Notes under the pieces: model-generated | What the model saw: the letters and a program-made list of their open reading frames with translations, nothing else | Told to the model about the DNA's origin: nothing | Database searches by the model: none | Made by a program: the position numbers and the translations under genes | Shown here: in pieces, positions 23,226-33,729 of the stretch | How the letters are laid out: the number at the start of each line of letters is the position of its first letter | Position numbering within the stretch: position 1 is the first letter of the stretch | Assembly (NCBI GenBank): GCA_914767715.1 | Contig: OU612068.1 | Span: 8,680,001-8,744,000, forward strand | Direction of reading: 5' to 3' | DNA length: 64,000 bases | Source of the DNA: Membranipora membranacea | Taxonomy: Eukaryota; Bryozoa; Gymnolaemata; Cheilostomatida; Membraniporidae

Positions 23226-23545
23226 TTAACCCAGAGGAAAATCCTCTACTTTGATCCTGATAGCATCATCTACTGGGAGCCTAGCGTCAGCCAGTTTTTT
23301 TGGGATTTTGTATCCAACCACAAAAGATGATGGTATACTGGCTTTACTTGGCTGACAGCAGAATATACCATCAGGAGAGGCCCCGAAAACATTCTCATTA
23401 GGTAACAGAACTGACCCGGGATGGCTTACAGAAGTTTCGTTGCAACGATTGGTTTCCAACCAATTTACAAACATTTTTTTTCAGTCTCAGGTCTTCTCTG
23501 AGCCCGTATGCTGTAGCAGCATTCCCTGCAAAGGATGGATATAGC
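23226..23545 (-). pseudogene. YqaJ-type nuclease fragment (transposon)
   Basis: The minus strand gives FAGNAATAYGLREDLRLK and, after a one-base shift, WLETNRCNETSVSHPGSVLL then PNENVFGASPDGIFCC. The GASPDGI motif after a conserved region of this kind is typical of the YqaJ/lambda-exonuclease-like domain in multi-copy invertebrate transposon proteins. The catalytic ExK expected downstream is not visible: the frame continues to a stop at 23226 without it. It probably belongs to the same decayed element as 24640-24870. Confidence 0.5.
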
Positions 23546-24639
23546 AGCTTTTTAATTGTATTTTTAGGAGAGGTCTTTCATCTCATTTTGCTTATCTGTC
23601 CGTAATTACTCGCAGTAAGTCACAGTCTTTTAGCCTTGACCATAGACATCATCTTTAAAAGCATGCATATCAAGCATATCAGAAGTGAGTATTAGCAAGC
23701 AAACAGCAAGCATGCAGTGTGCAAAATAATTCAGCTGAGAAGACTTCAATGGGAATCGTGTTCCTCCCCAAAAAGAGAAGGCAACAAATAACGAGGGGTT
23801 GCTTCCCAGTATTTGGATATAGTATATCATTCATAGCAATCTGATCAAACATGTCAGATAGATGTGCTCAGCAGAAAAGAGAAACTAGCAAGGACTCTGA
23901 CGTTGTAAGGTAGACTAATAAATAGACTTCTGCCATGTGAGGAGAAGTTTGAGACAAGTTGCAAGGCTTGTGGAAATATGTGTGATGATTATGTGAGACT
24001 CACGTATAGCTGATTTAGGCAGCCGTTTTTTGCTTCTGTTGCCTTTTGATTCGGCTGTCCTTGGTCTTCTTCTGTATAGACCACCTGCTTTTCTTCCAGG
24101 TCAAAGAGTTTTGCTGAATTCACACAGTGAGCAATGAATCTCCGACTCTAGTTAGGGCAATCAATGTAGCGAAGTGCTGCAGCTAAAATACAGAGAAAAC
24201 AGTCGTTAAACGCAACATAATCATCACAATAATAACCAATTGCCACATATAAGTGGAAATACATGTAGGTATATAGATAGTGTGTTTCTCCAATAACTTG
24301 TGGTAATAAAAACATGCCATGACAGCTTGTTGACCAAGATCCAGATTTCCCTCTGTCGGTGTGCTTGTTTCTGTCCATGACTCGCCGGATGTTCATGTAT
24401 GGTTCAGCTGCAGTTCTAGTCATGTTTTTGGCTATATAGGGATGTCAGCCAGACTCTGGAGTATCAGCTGGAATATGAATTTTAGTTGTAACATAAGAAT
24501 CTCAAACCTTGACTCTGTGGATTCCTGAGGAAACTCTAGAATTGGTATTTTCAGATTGAACTCGCATGTTTAAATATTGTAGAAGAGTTGGAAAAAACCG
24601 ATGATCATGCATGAAGTAAGCTTTTTTTAGAAATGTGTC

Positions 24640-24870
24640 AAGTCAAGGTCTTACAACTTTATCTGACGGAGCTGACACAGAATTTCAGGTAGATAATAAT
24701 GTAAGTCTCCAAAGGCCATGAGAGCACCCCCTGTGTCCCAGCATGTTTGCACATCCACTCAGGTGAGCACGATGAGTGGTCTCCACCAAAATAATTCATG
24801 GTGTTGAGGATAGCCACTCGGTCTGGTCTTCAGGCAGATGCATGTTTAGTACATGTTTCACGCTATAAGT
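24640..24870 (-). pseudogene. Transposon-protein fragment with FGGDHSSC motif
   Basis: The minus strand reads RVAILNTMNYFGGDHSSCSP then EWMCKHAGTQGVLSW. A H/N-x-F-G-x-H-x-x-C-x-x-x-x-C pattern of this type precedes the YqaJ domain in some invertebrate mobile proteins (from memory of the family). It lies in the same strand and order as the YqaJ fragment at 23226-23545. Confidence 0.35.
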
Positions 24871-25187
24871 TACTTTCGTAACATCCTCTCTTGTAACTAG
24901 TCTGTCTGTTTCCTTTGAGGTGTTTTTATACATTCTTCGATGCATGGTTGCTGCAAGGTAAATTTCCTAAAATATGAGAACAATGCTAAGGTCAATAACA
25001 AAGTAAAAGTAAAGACTAAAGAAAGGGGTAAAGTGAATATGTATGTATGTATTATATATACATAGGTTTGAACCATATCAACAGAAATTCAATCTCAACT
25101 AATCAAACACTATGGAAAATGGGTAAATGGTTAAATTCAGTATTCAACATCTTTTTTCACAACATATATCATGTTAGTCATAGAAAT

Positions 25188-25350
<163 letters not shown>

Positions 25351-25359
25351 AAGCAAGCA

Positions 25360-26270
25360 ATGGGGGAGGGGGCTTGGCCGGAGCATTTAAGATGAACAGA
25401 TTTGATTCTGTAAGGCTTTGAAGAAATAATTTGCGCTCACATTGCAAATGGTGGTGTTTGCTACCTTGGATTTAACCATTGCCAATATATTCCAGATAGT
25501 AACATTTATGTGCTGTCATCGCCTTCTCAAAACCTATCACCGATCCCTTAGACTCCATGCTCATGTTGTTTATGAGACTCTTAACTTGAAAAGATGGAGC
25601 TTGACAATTAGGATATTCATCCACTACGTTCCTCTGACTCGTGATGGGTCGAATCAGCTTTTAGCAAGTTTGAATTGAATTCATTGAAATTTCGAATCGA
25701 AGCGAATCGGATCGCGCGCGTAAATTTTCAAAACAAGATTTTGAGCTGAAAAAGAAAAGGCAACTCCAAATAATTATTTGTAACTGCAAATAATGTTTTA
25801 TTGTTGGTAGAAACAGAACTTCCGCTGAGGTCAAAAGGAAAAGAGAGCAAGTCCGTGGTAACAGCCAGACTTTGCAAGAGCTTCAGAAAATATAAATGAA
25901 AGGAAACTTGTCCATATTCATATCAAGTAATAATAAATAATAATGTTCTTTCCAGTTCCACAGTTATATAGTCATAGGGTCACCATCAGATATGGCTGCA
26001 TCAGCATCATCACCAGCTAAAAAACAAAAATCAGGAAATCTGTTAACTTCATTGAAGTGAAGGGCCTTATTGATGACTGAAATTGACTGCATTGGCACAG
26101 CATGATATGCCTACCAAACTCAATTTTATTTTATGACATTCAACAAACTCAACACGGCATTGCTATGTTCATCCAATAACCTATGGAAGGCGGACCGTAA
26201 CCTGATTTAGGTGATAATCGAAAGACCCAACATCAATAATAATAATAATGCTGTATTATAGGCCTACATT
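25360..26270. other. No feature recognised
   Basis: Low-GC sequence without a supported gene. Confidence 0.4.
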
Positions 26271-26276
26271 GTTCTA

Positions 26277-27005
26277 CTATGATTGCCAAGCAAACTCACC
26301 GTTTGGAATATTATTGTCCTCTCCACCACTCTGATCCCCAGCAGCATCAAACTCAGCGCCAGGAAGGATATCCCAGCTTTGCAAAGTCTCAAATAAGTGA
26401 GCGCGCAAGTTGTGCGCCATGTGCTTTGAGCTCAGCGAGGCTAGGCTGATAACGTAACTCACCAGCTTAAAATTCTCAATGATATGGAGGGTGTATGCTA
26501 TATACCATCTGTTGTGATGCTATACAAGGCATTCGTACCATATTTCTGTTTGTACGCTGCGATATTGCCCTTCACCTTGGCTGTAGCAGATGCATACAAT
26601 GTAGGGATTATGCAAACTTTTTCGAGTGGGTATAACAAATCGGGGTTCAGCCTCGCTCATCAATGATCTGAATCCGCTGTCCTCAACCATAGAGAGGGGC
26701 TGCAGTTCAAGGCATATCATCTTTACAATGCTGTTTGTTAGGCGTTAAGCTTTGGGAGATTCACTACTCATCATGGCTTTAGTTGCCATAAATTCACGGA
26801 GCTTAGGCTGCTTGCTTGCACCATCAGACGAGCTGGAACTGGCTTTATGAGTTGTTGATATGATTGTAATGTCATGAATCCTTTTCAGGTGAAGCTTCAT
26901 TGATGTAGTTGATCCCTGTAAGTAACTCAATTCAGAGTGGCAAGTGCCACACTTTACTTTGCCTAAACTCTGTTTCTTTGAAGCATCTTCAGTTACATTT
27001 ACCAC
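26277..27005 (-). pseudogene. hAT transposase (ZBED-like), decayed
   Basis: An N-terminal BED zinc finger is visible at 26980-26870: VKCGTCHSELSYLQGSTTSM, then KLHLKRIH (CxxC..HxxxxH). After the KQPKLREF linker, a shifted frame gives CLELQPLSMVEDSGFRSLMS and EAEPRFVIPTR, the hallmark segment of hAT transposases. A third frame (26510-26277) gives ITTDGWYIAYTLHI, NFKLVSYVISLASL and a C-terminal part ending TAG. At about 240 codons with internal deletion and at least two frame changes, it lacks the rest of the RNase-H core and the C-terminal dimerisation region. It is a dead relic. Confidence 0.8.
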
Positions 27006-27019
27006 AGATAAATAATCCC

Positions 27020-27900
27020 ATACTCCACTTTTTTGGTTGAGGCTGACTCATCTTGACTGGTGTGGTAGTGAGAAATAGATTAGTTTTGTTTGCACACATA
27101 CAAATTATTGACATTTACAAATACGTTAATGTTAAATGTTAAAAACGTTAAAATGTTAATCAATTTAATATGTGACTCAGATACATTTTCAATGTTTATA
27201 AATGGATTTAAAGATAAAAACCATAAAATACAACTTCTTGCACACAAACGTGAACGCATACTGTTACCCAGGTAGAGGTAAAGCAAGCCCACTCGCATCT
27301 GTTCACTAGACACGAATGTGTATATGGATCATGAAGATGCGAAAACAGATAAATTGTTCCCAAGAACTTGAATTAAAAAAAAACTTACACGTGATGATTT
27401 TTCCTCGGGAGATGACAGATGATCCATCACTATTACGACTTCGCTACCTTAGAAAGACAAGAGACAAGACGCGCGTTTAACATCATCGGCTTGGATATTT
27501 GGATTTAAAAAGTACCTTATGAATCTGCAATTCAATGGATAGAAAACCCAAACCCAAAATCCTTCAAACACACACCTCAAAGTATCCTCTTTATTCTCAC
27601 ATCCTAGGATAACTACCTGCTGTTTGCCAAAAGGGATGTCATATATAGTTTGGAATATCAACCATTTTAGTTTAATACATTTTCAGATGCGCCTCCAATG
27701 ACCTGAATATATCGTCATACAACCTGTAACAACAATTTAAAAACTACTCTATCCAACTTACGGCCAGCTCCAATATCTTTCCTCATGCAGACCGTAGCTT
27801 CCATTTTCCCTTTCCCTTCCCCATAAATCAGTCCATACTGTAAATCCAGAAAACTAATACGTTCAAAAAATGTGAGATGAATAACCTAATTAACAATCAA
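27020..27900. other. No feature recognised
   Basis: AT-rich sequence between the hAT relic and the membrane gene's last exon; no supported ORF. Confidence 0.45.
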
Positions 27901-27909
27901 ACCTTATAG

Positions 27910-28287
27910 TTAAATTTGTATGGTCTGAGAAAATTTGAACGGTTTTCTATAATTCTCCTTAGTCTCTGATGATGATGTATTAGGATATACACTTACAAGA
28001 TATGCGGCTTCTGGCTCTGAATCTGATGATAAACTGCTATTAGTACTACCATGACCCTGCTCCGCTCTCTTACTACCATGACCCTGCTCCTTCCTTTGTC
28101 CAGTTATCCGTGGTGGGTCACTCGGTGTGCCGCTCGCACCATCATCATCTATCACCTTAGGCTCCTTCCTAGCAGCAGAAACAGCTTGTCGGCTGCCATC
28201 ATTCTGTGGTGTGTCACTCGCTGTGTCGCTCGCGCCATCCTCATTGTCATCAGCTGCTTCTGTTGACACACTCTCTAGATCTGACAT
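27910..28287 (-). CDS. Membrane gene 2, last (cytoplasmic tail) exon
   Basis: Minus-strand acceptor ACTCATTTTCAG joins an open frame of 125 codons to TAA. It opens MSDLESVSTEAADDNEDGAS and is rich in Ser, Asp, Glu and Gly. A DDGASDTASDTPQNDGSRQ segment is echoed by DDDGASGTPSDPPRITGQR, and GHGS is repeated. Near the C-terminus EAAYLVSVYPNT and ENYRKPF supply tyrosines that could be phosphorylated. It is phase 0, matching the phase-0 donor of the transmembrane exon at 29362-29492, so I treat it as the tail of that gene. The internal ATG could alternatively start a separate short protein, but the acceptor abuts it exactly. Confidence 0.6.
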   Translation of the reverse strand: MSDLESVSTEAADDNEDGASDTASDTPQNDGSRQAVSAARKEPKVIDDDGASGTPSDPPRITGQRKEQGHGSKRAEQGHGSTNSSLSSDSEPEAAYLVSVYPNTSSSETKENYRKPFKFSQTIQI

Positions 28288-28299
28288 CTGAAAATGAGT

Positions 28300-28950
28300 A
28301 GTAGTCCATGATTAATCTTGGCAACTGTCAACAAAATCAAGTCAATGACTAAAAGACGTCACCACAGGAAATCTCCTCTGGTTTAAATAGGCCTATGGAG
28401 ACTCAGTGTTTCTAGTATGTTCACCATGAGAGCCATCCCTCAATCATGATGATAATACAGAACTACTAAATATTTCATATATATTGGTGCTTCAAAACAT
28501 AACAAAAATAAAAAAGGCTTAGATAGATAATGTAAAATGTGACAATCTTTATAAAGTAATAGCTAAATGAGAGCTGAGATAAGACTCAAATTACAAAGCC
28601 TCGACGAGTCTTATAAAAAGGGAGTCATAATTTATAATATACTATCAGCACATGTTCCCCTAGATTTTCTTATACTTCTCCATCAATCCAGCTTGAGCTG
28701 CTCTGTATCTTTCTTTTCATATATGACCTATTGTCACTGATCTTTTGCCTAATATCTCCGTGAAGGTCCTGTTCCCGGTATGATGGGTCACGTTTGAGTA
28801 CCTACCAAAATCACCAAGAATTTACATTTTCTTGCTCATCATGGGTGATGATCAGAAACACATTCGGGCAACAACAATGTTCATGCACATCCTAGTACAG
28901 TAGCAGTTAAAGAGATAATATAATCCAATAGCCGCGTGCAGTCCTCAATG
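28300..28950. other. Intron of membrane gene 2; nothing recognised
   Basis: This is part of the roughly 1.07-kb intron between the tail and transmembrane exons, on the gene's minus strand. Confidence 0.4.
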
Positions 28951-28955
28951 TATTT

Positions 28956-29221
28956 ATGCTGAAGTTAGTTTGTCACCACACACTGTTAGGTCATCCCATG
29001 TATTGCCAGGAGAGGGACAACTCCAAAGTGAACCAGAAATCATACCAGGGGAGGGCCAAAATCAGATTGATCCAGAAGTTCCGGCTGGGGAGGGTCAGAC
29101 TGAACAGGGAACTAGGCAGGGGGACCATACGGACACCAGCAGATCATGTGGTCGTTACAACTTAAGGGGCCGCCCTAAAAAAAGGGTCGACCCAGCGTAC
29201 ATTTATGATCCAGTTGAATAG
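28956..29221 (+). pseudogene. LTR-retrotransposon polyprotein C-terminus
   Basis: The plus-strand frame beginning near 28970 ends CGRYNLRGRPKKRVDPAYIY then DPVE and TAG. A Gly/Glu/Gln-rich linker with three GEGQ repeats precedes it. RYNLRxRPKKR near the stop is the usual ending of Ty3/gypsy-type Pol proteins. No RT, RNase H or integrase precedes it. It sits antisense inside the intron of membrane gene 2. Confidence 0.5.
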
Positions 29222-29361
29222 TCAAAGTTATAGAGAGGAAATGAAGCAGAAAACTAGGAACATTTAAGCATCAGAATACAAACTAACTCTATTACCATAC
29301 TCGTTTCATTTTATTTGTTTCATATGATAATTTCATCATAATTATTGAGCTCAAGGCCCAC

Positions 29362-29492
29362 CTGGCAGGGAGGCTGAGAGACGCCCCTCCGCCTTCGTTT
29401 TTTCATCAGGCGGAGGAGGCAAATCAACACCCCAACCAGGAGGGCCAGACCGAGGAACACCATTATGTATACATAGACAGGGAGTCCTGTGC
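29362..29492 (-). CDS. Membrane gene 2, transmembrane exon
   Basis: Acceptor TGTTTACAG and donor TGCCAG|gtgggc bound 131 bases entered in phase 1 and left in phase 0. The exon reads TGLPVYVYIMVFLGLALLVG then VLICLLRLMKKRRRGVSQ. This is a single hydrophobic helix of about 22 residues followed by a KKRRR stop-transfer stretch, as in type I receptors. It joins in frame to the exons on both sides. The alternative of reading through the donor to a stop after ELNNYDEIII would give a very short tail. Confidence 0.72.
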
Positions 29493-29748
29493 CTGTAAAC
29501 AGATTGTTAGTGAAGACATTTGATGAGTTAGGAACATTGAGTGTTTATAAGGCATAGGACTATTCAGGCATAACCAAGTGTAACGTTTTATTATCCTAGG
29601 TTGAGGGAATTACAGGGGACATGTTTATTAGGTAGTATTTTTTTAAATGGTTTGGGTTAAGGGGTATTATAATGGTGTATTATGTTTAATCAGTCATCAC
29701 ATTCCAATGGACCATGCAGTAAACTGGTAAGTAATGTGCAAAACATAC

Positions 29749-29841
29749 CTTCTTCGACAGCTTCTGTTAACGAGCGGGTTGTACTATTGATGATGTCCAT
29801 AGCTGGGCTAGATGTCATCGAAACTGAATTCGGCCCTGTCA
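29749..29841 (-). CDS. Membrane gene 2, juxtamembrane spacer exon
   Basis: A 93-base phase 1-1 exon (acceptor AAGTTGTAG, donor GAAGAAG|gtatgt) reads TGPNSVSMTSSPAMDIINST then TRSLTEAVEE. It is Ser/Thr-rich with one N-glycosylation sequon (NST), suitable for an extracellular stalk just outside the membrane. Confidence 0.65.
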
Positions 29842-29974
29842 CTACAACTTAAAGCAACTATAATTTAGAACTAATGGTAACCCTTCCGCCACCTTATGAT
29901 TACTAAAATCTTTCGATAGATGGCCCATGCACACTCATGTTCTACTGATAATCTTGGACATGACCATGTGATAC

Positions 29975-30055
29975 CTTTTGTCTCTGATGTGGTTGATTGC
30001 GTTTTGTCTAAACAGACCGTGATTCCGTTCCCAAATTTAACATGGCTGGAACATC
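29975..30055 (-). CDS. Membrane gene 2, upstream extracellular exon
   Basis: An 81-base phase 1-1 exon (acceptor ATTCAACAG, donor ACAAAAG|gtatca) reads CSSHVKFGNGITVCLDKTQS then TTSETK. Two cysteines ten residues apart could form a small loop. All phases agree with the next exon, where G joins TG to give Val. No domain family is recognised. Exons further 5' must exist but are not resolved. Confidence 0.55.
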
Positions 30056-30179
30056 CTGTTGAATGAAAAATATTGGAAATTAGATAATTAAAATTTGAAT
30101 AACCAATTAGTCTCAGTTTTGGGAGGGATGAGGTAATGATATTGGAGATGGTTTATTTAATGGTATACAAAACCTCGGT

Positions 30180-30750
30180 TGATATTTTCGAATTTCTGGG
30201 AGGACAGGAAAGCCTTTGGTGAAATGACTCTTGAATGATCTGGGGGAGGCGGGTTGAAATCTTGGATAAACCAACAGGGTATTTGGTAATGGACTGTGAA
30301 ACTGTCATATGTTTTTTAAAGTGGCCTAGAGGGTGTCCCACTACTCCCCGATTGTCACATGCAAGAATAATCTTTCATGTGGGGTTTGGGTTTCCCTATC
30401 ACCAGATGGTAGGGCCTAAGTCATTTGGCGACTATGATTCCGTCGTAGTGCATCTTTTGTGAGCCTTCCCATAATCACAAGAGGGGAATAACACATTTTG
30501 ATGGGTTGAACCTTCACTGATGGGCACTATTGCAATCTTCATAAATTGACTTCAGAGGCTATCCCTAGAACTTTGTTGGTTTGTCCAGCTATCTTGGATC
30601 AACGGATTCTAGGAGCTCAGCTGCCTGAACTTCCCAGGACTCCCGGAATTTAACTTTATGCCTTTGGCACTGCAAACTAAAGGAAAGTTCAGCTGTCTCC
30701 TTGTTGGGAAGTACTGTAGTAAATTTATCATCTCCATACTGAACAGTGTA
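30180..30750 (-). pseudogene. Possible decayed ectodomain exon
   Basis: After a plausible acceptor (ACACTGTTCAG at 30739) the minus strand reads YGDDKFTTVLPNKETAELSF, SLQCQRHKVKFRESWEVQAA and ELLESVDPR before a stop. Shifted frames continue with QFMKIAIVPISEGSTHQNVL and FPSCDYGKAHKRCTTTES. The cysteine, tryptophan and strand-like pattern could be an eroded Ig-type domain, but this is weak. It lies upstream of membrane gene 2 on the same strand. Confidence 0.28.
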
Positions 30751-30884
30751 TCATTAAATTAAGGACCTCAATCCCAATCCACAACGATACTCTACTGGGC
30801 CACATTCAAATCAATGAATTCAGTTGTACTATTATAATCATGCTGGGAGTTATTCAAGAAATTTCATCTGATTAAAAACTGTTC

Positions 30885-31010
30885 AACATGACGCCCCAGG
30901 TGTGCTCCGACCTGCCTGCAAACTGAGAGCAACTTGGCGCCGAATACGGCGGCCGCGCCCTTAAGGCACTGATATTTCTCAGTCCTCGGATGGAGACAAC
31001 ACTTGCGATT
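30885..31010 (+). repeat. SINE fragment
   Basis: It contains CAGGTGTGCTCCGACCTGCC and GCAAACTGAGAGCAACTTGG, the body of the SINE at 10830-11095, followed by a GC-rich stretch and TTAAGGCA. The tRNA-like head is missing. Confidence 0.6.
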
Positions 31011-31622
31011 TTAACCCACATTTTTTTAACTCTTATTTATAGCGGTATCCATATACTATTGGGTATGTCAAACTCACCTGTGGCGGTTGGGTTCTCCATC
31101 AATGTATACTAGGTTTAAAATGGCTATTGAGTTATAATAATGCTTCAGTCTCAGTGACTATTCTCATGTGTGTGAAGGAAAATAATTGAGTCGCCGTAAC
31201 AATATTAATTGTTGTCAGCAAACAGGAGGGCACAACCCTGAGTCGGGTGCTAAGACTTCTCCATTGTGAGCAATATTCTGGATTCACTTAGGGTGGTGTA
31301 TGGCAAGTGGGAAATGACAAGTCATCCTTTCTTTAGTCTTACTCACTTTAGGCTTACTCGCTGGATAACCATTCCATGCTATTTTTTGTGGTTTCTCGTG
31401 GAATGCTTGGCATTCCGGACCAACCGTTATATTTTCAGCAATGCAGTGGGGCAGATTAGTAGAGTAACAATAGAGGAGATGTCAGTGATTAGGACATACT
31501 ATGGCATCCCAGGGTGAATTATGGCAGCTTAGCTACCCAAGTGGATCAGGAGGCGGTGATCAGAGGAGTGGCAGAGGAAGTGAGACCTCAACTCGGACAG
31601 CGGGGATCAGGATGAGCAGAGG

Positions 31623-32040
31623 CTGTGAGATAACTTCACAGCTTCCTTTGGAGGACCCAGGAGGGTCAGGAGAAGGAGCTACAGAAGCTGTGAGATAACT
31701 TCACAGCTTCCTTTGGAGGACCCAGGAGGGTCAGGAGAAGGAGCTACAGAAGCTGTGAGATAACTTCACAGCTTCCTTTGGAGGACCCAGGAGGGTCAGG
31801 AGAAGGAGCGGCAGAGGCTGTGAGATAACTTCACAGCTTCCTTTGGAGGACCCAGGAGGGTCAGGAGGAGGAGCGGCAGAAGCTGTGAGATAACTTCACA
31901 GCTTCCTTTGGAGGACCCAGGAGGGTCAGGAGAAGGAGCGGCAGAAGCTGTGAGATAACCTCACAGCTTTCTCGGATGACTCAGGAGAGTCAATAAAAAG
32001 GGAGGGCAGAAGCTGTGAGATCTCAAGTTCTCACAGCTCA
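31623..32040. repeat. 65-bp minisatellite with hairpin in each unit
   Basis: CTGTGAGATAACTTCACAGC starts at 31623, 31688, 31753, 31818, 31883, 31948 and (diverged) 32013, exactly 65 bases apart. Each unit contains AGCTGTGA and TCACAGCT as an 8-bp stem, then a GAGGACCCAGGAGGGTCAGG segment. The short ORF at 31501-31698 (MASQGELWQLSYPSGSGGG) runs into the array and is probably accidental. Confidence 0.93.
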
Positions 32041-32114
32041 GGAGATTTCAGATAAAGAGAATGGAGCCAGGTGATACCAGACGACGTCAACCACTTCAAA
32101 ATAATGTATATAAT

Positions 32115-32410
32115 TAAAGTCCAACCTCCGCCTTTTTGGAGGGGATTAAAACGCTGACATTTGAATAATATATATAATTAAAACCTTTTTATTAGACATA
32201 AATTAAAGCCCAACCTCCGCCTTTTTGGAGGGGATTAAACGCTGACATTTGAATAATATATACAATTAAAACCTTTTTATTAGACATAAATTAAAGCCCA
32301 ACCTCCGTCTTTTTGGAGGTTTCAAACGCAAACATTTAAATGATATAGATAATTAAAACCTTTTTATCAGAAACAAAATCTAAATCAAATCTCCGCTTTT
32401 GTCAAGAGGA
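32115..32410. repeat. 88-bp tandem repeat with CCTCCGCC/GGAGG hairpin
   Basis: CCAACCTCCG(C/T)CTTTTTGGAGG occurs at 32121, 32210 and 32298, with a degenerate fourth unit near 32385. The rest of the unit includes AACCTTTTTATTAGACATAA. Confidence 0.88.
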
Positions 32411-32760
32411 TGGGCAAATGCAATCTCCGGTTTTTTGGCCATGCGCACCCGCCGTGGTGAACCCCTGTGCATATAAAAACCGGGGGAACATCAAGGCGGG
32501 TCAGTTTTTTTTGGAGAGCCCTCAGCAGCATATCACTCTGCAATATTTTGATATTACTATTATTTTGGAGCGTATTACTATTATTTTGGAGCGTATTACC
32601 ATTTTGGAGCATACTACGACTTACTGTTTTGGAGTTGACCTATTCTGACCTTTGCACAGGAAACTTTGACGGTATGATAGAGCATGGTTTATTTTTTACA
32701 ATGACTGTTTAAACTTATTTCCACCATTTAATCAAAATAAAGTCTTATTTTAATGTCGAA
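32411..32760 (+). promoter_or_regulatory. LTR-like promoter and polyA region
   Basis: A TATA box candidate (CATATAAAAACC at 32470-32481) is followed by a G-rich start region, four TTTTGGAGCRTA-type repeats (32562-32635) and an AATAAA polyA signal at 32736. Together with the two upstream arrays this resembles the U3-R-U5 order of an LTR. No TG..CA ends with target duplication, no second copy and no adjacent gag/pol were found. Confidence 0.35.
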
Positions 32761-33139
32761 AGGCATCTCAACTATGAGTCATTAGTAAATTGAACTAACA
32801 TCTGCTTGTAACAAAATTCTAAAGAACAATGTTGTGGATAAATTTGAAGAGGTAAACAAAACACTTTTTGTATGGAGTTGCCTTCTTCCTCAACCGGAAG
32901 AAGTTAACTCCATACAAAATAAACATGAGCCAAATGAATAAAATAGTGGTGTCTGTTCTGCTCGGGTATCCGGCCCCAAGTGGGTCGAATATGCGACAAG
33001 TCAATGCTGAAATCAGGGAGCTGAAATTAATACCATTGACCGCAAGACGCATTCCTAAATCTCTCAATTTTTTAAGAATATTTAGGAAATTTGTGGTGTC
33101 ATAGTAAATGGTAAATCCCCCAGATCTTTCTGATACCCC

Positions 33140-33720
33140 TAAATAAATATACCAATAGCTTATTACAGGAAATGTTTACCTAAATGTAGGGGTGTGATAT
33201 AATGTCCACATAAAACCGTAAGAAATCTACCTGGGCATTGTAAAGAATATTGCCAGGTTATTATTTTCCACAGAAAATATTTTTCTGTGTAGGAATTTGA
33301 CATAATTTCTGCATCAAATCACAAGAAATTTCCCGGGCAGGGGAAAGTGTAAATCACAGGGAACATTTCCCTTGTGACAACGTGAACTAGCAAATGCAGG
33401 AAAGCATTTCCTACTCAGATATTTTTTGAAAAACCATAGAACATGTTTTCCTATGTGGAAATTTTAAATAATTTCAGCATCAAACCACAAGAAATTTCCC
33501 GGACATGGGAAAGTGTAAATCATAGGGAAAATTTTCCTTGTGACAACGTAAACTGGCCGATGCAGGAAAAAGTTTCCTTCTCAGAGATTTGTTGGAATAC
33601 CACAGGAAAAGTTAGATGTAGGATGTTTCCTACTATGTATTTGCTTGTTAAAAGGCGCGAGCTCATTCCTGTGTTGGAAATTTATACCATTCCTATGCCA
33701 CACAATAGGCAAAAGCCATG
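33140..33720. repeat. About 166-bp tandem repeat rich in GGAAA/TTTCC
   Basis: AATTTCTGCATCAAATCACA at 33304 recurs as AATTTCAGCATCAAACCACA at 33470, with an eroded unit near 33196. Each unit includes AGAAATTTCCCGG, GTGACAACGT and AGGAAA motifs. There is no coding evidence. Confidence 0.75.
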
Positions 33721-33729
33721 GTGTGGATA

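Noticed and set aside
31501-31698. 65-codon ORF MASQGELWQLSYPSGSGGG
   Set aside because: It runs into the 65-bp minisatellite and shows no family similarity or splice support.
31623-32040. Regular repeats that could suggest a CRISPR array
   Set aside because: Units are contiguous and near-identical over the full 65 bases with no unique spacers, and the context is animal DNA.
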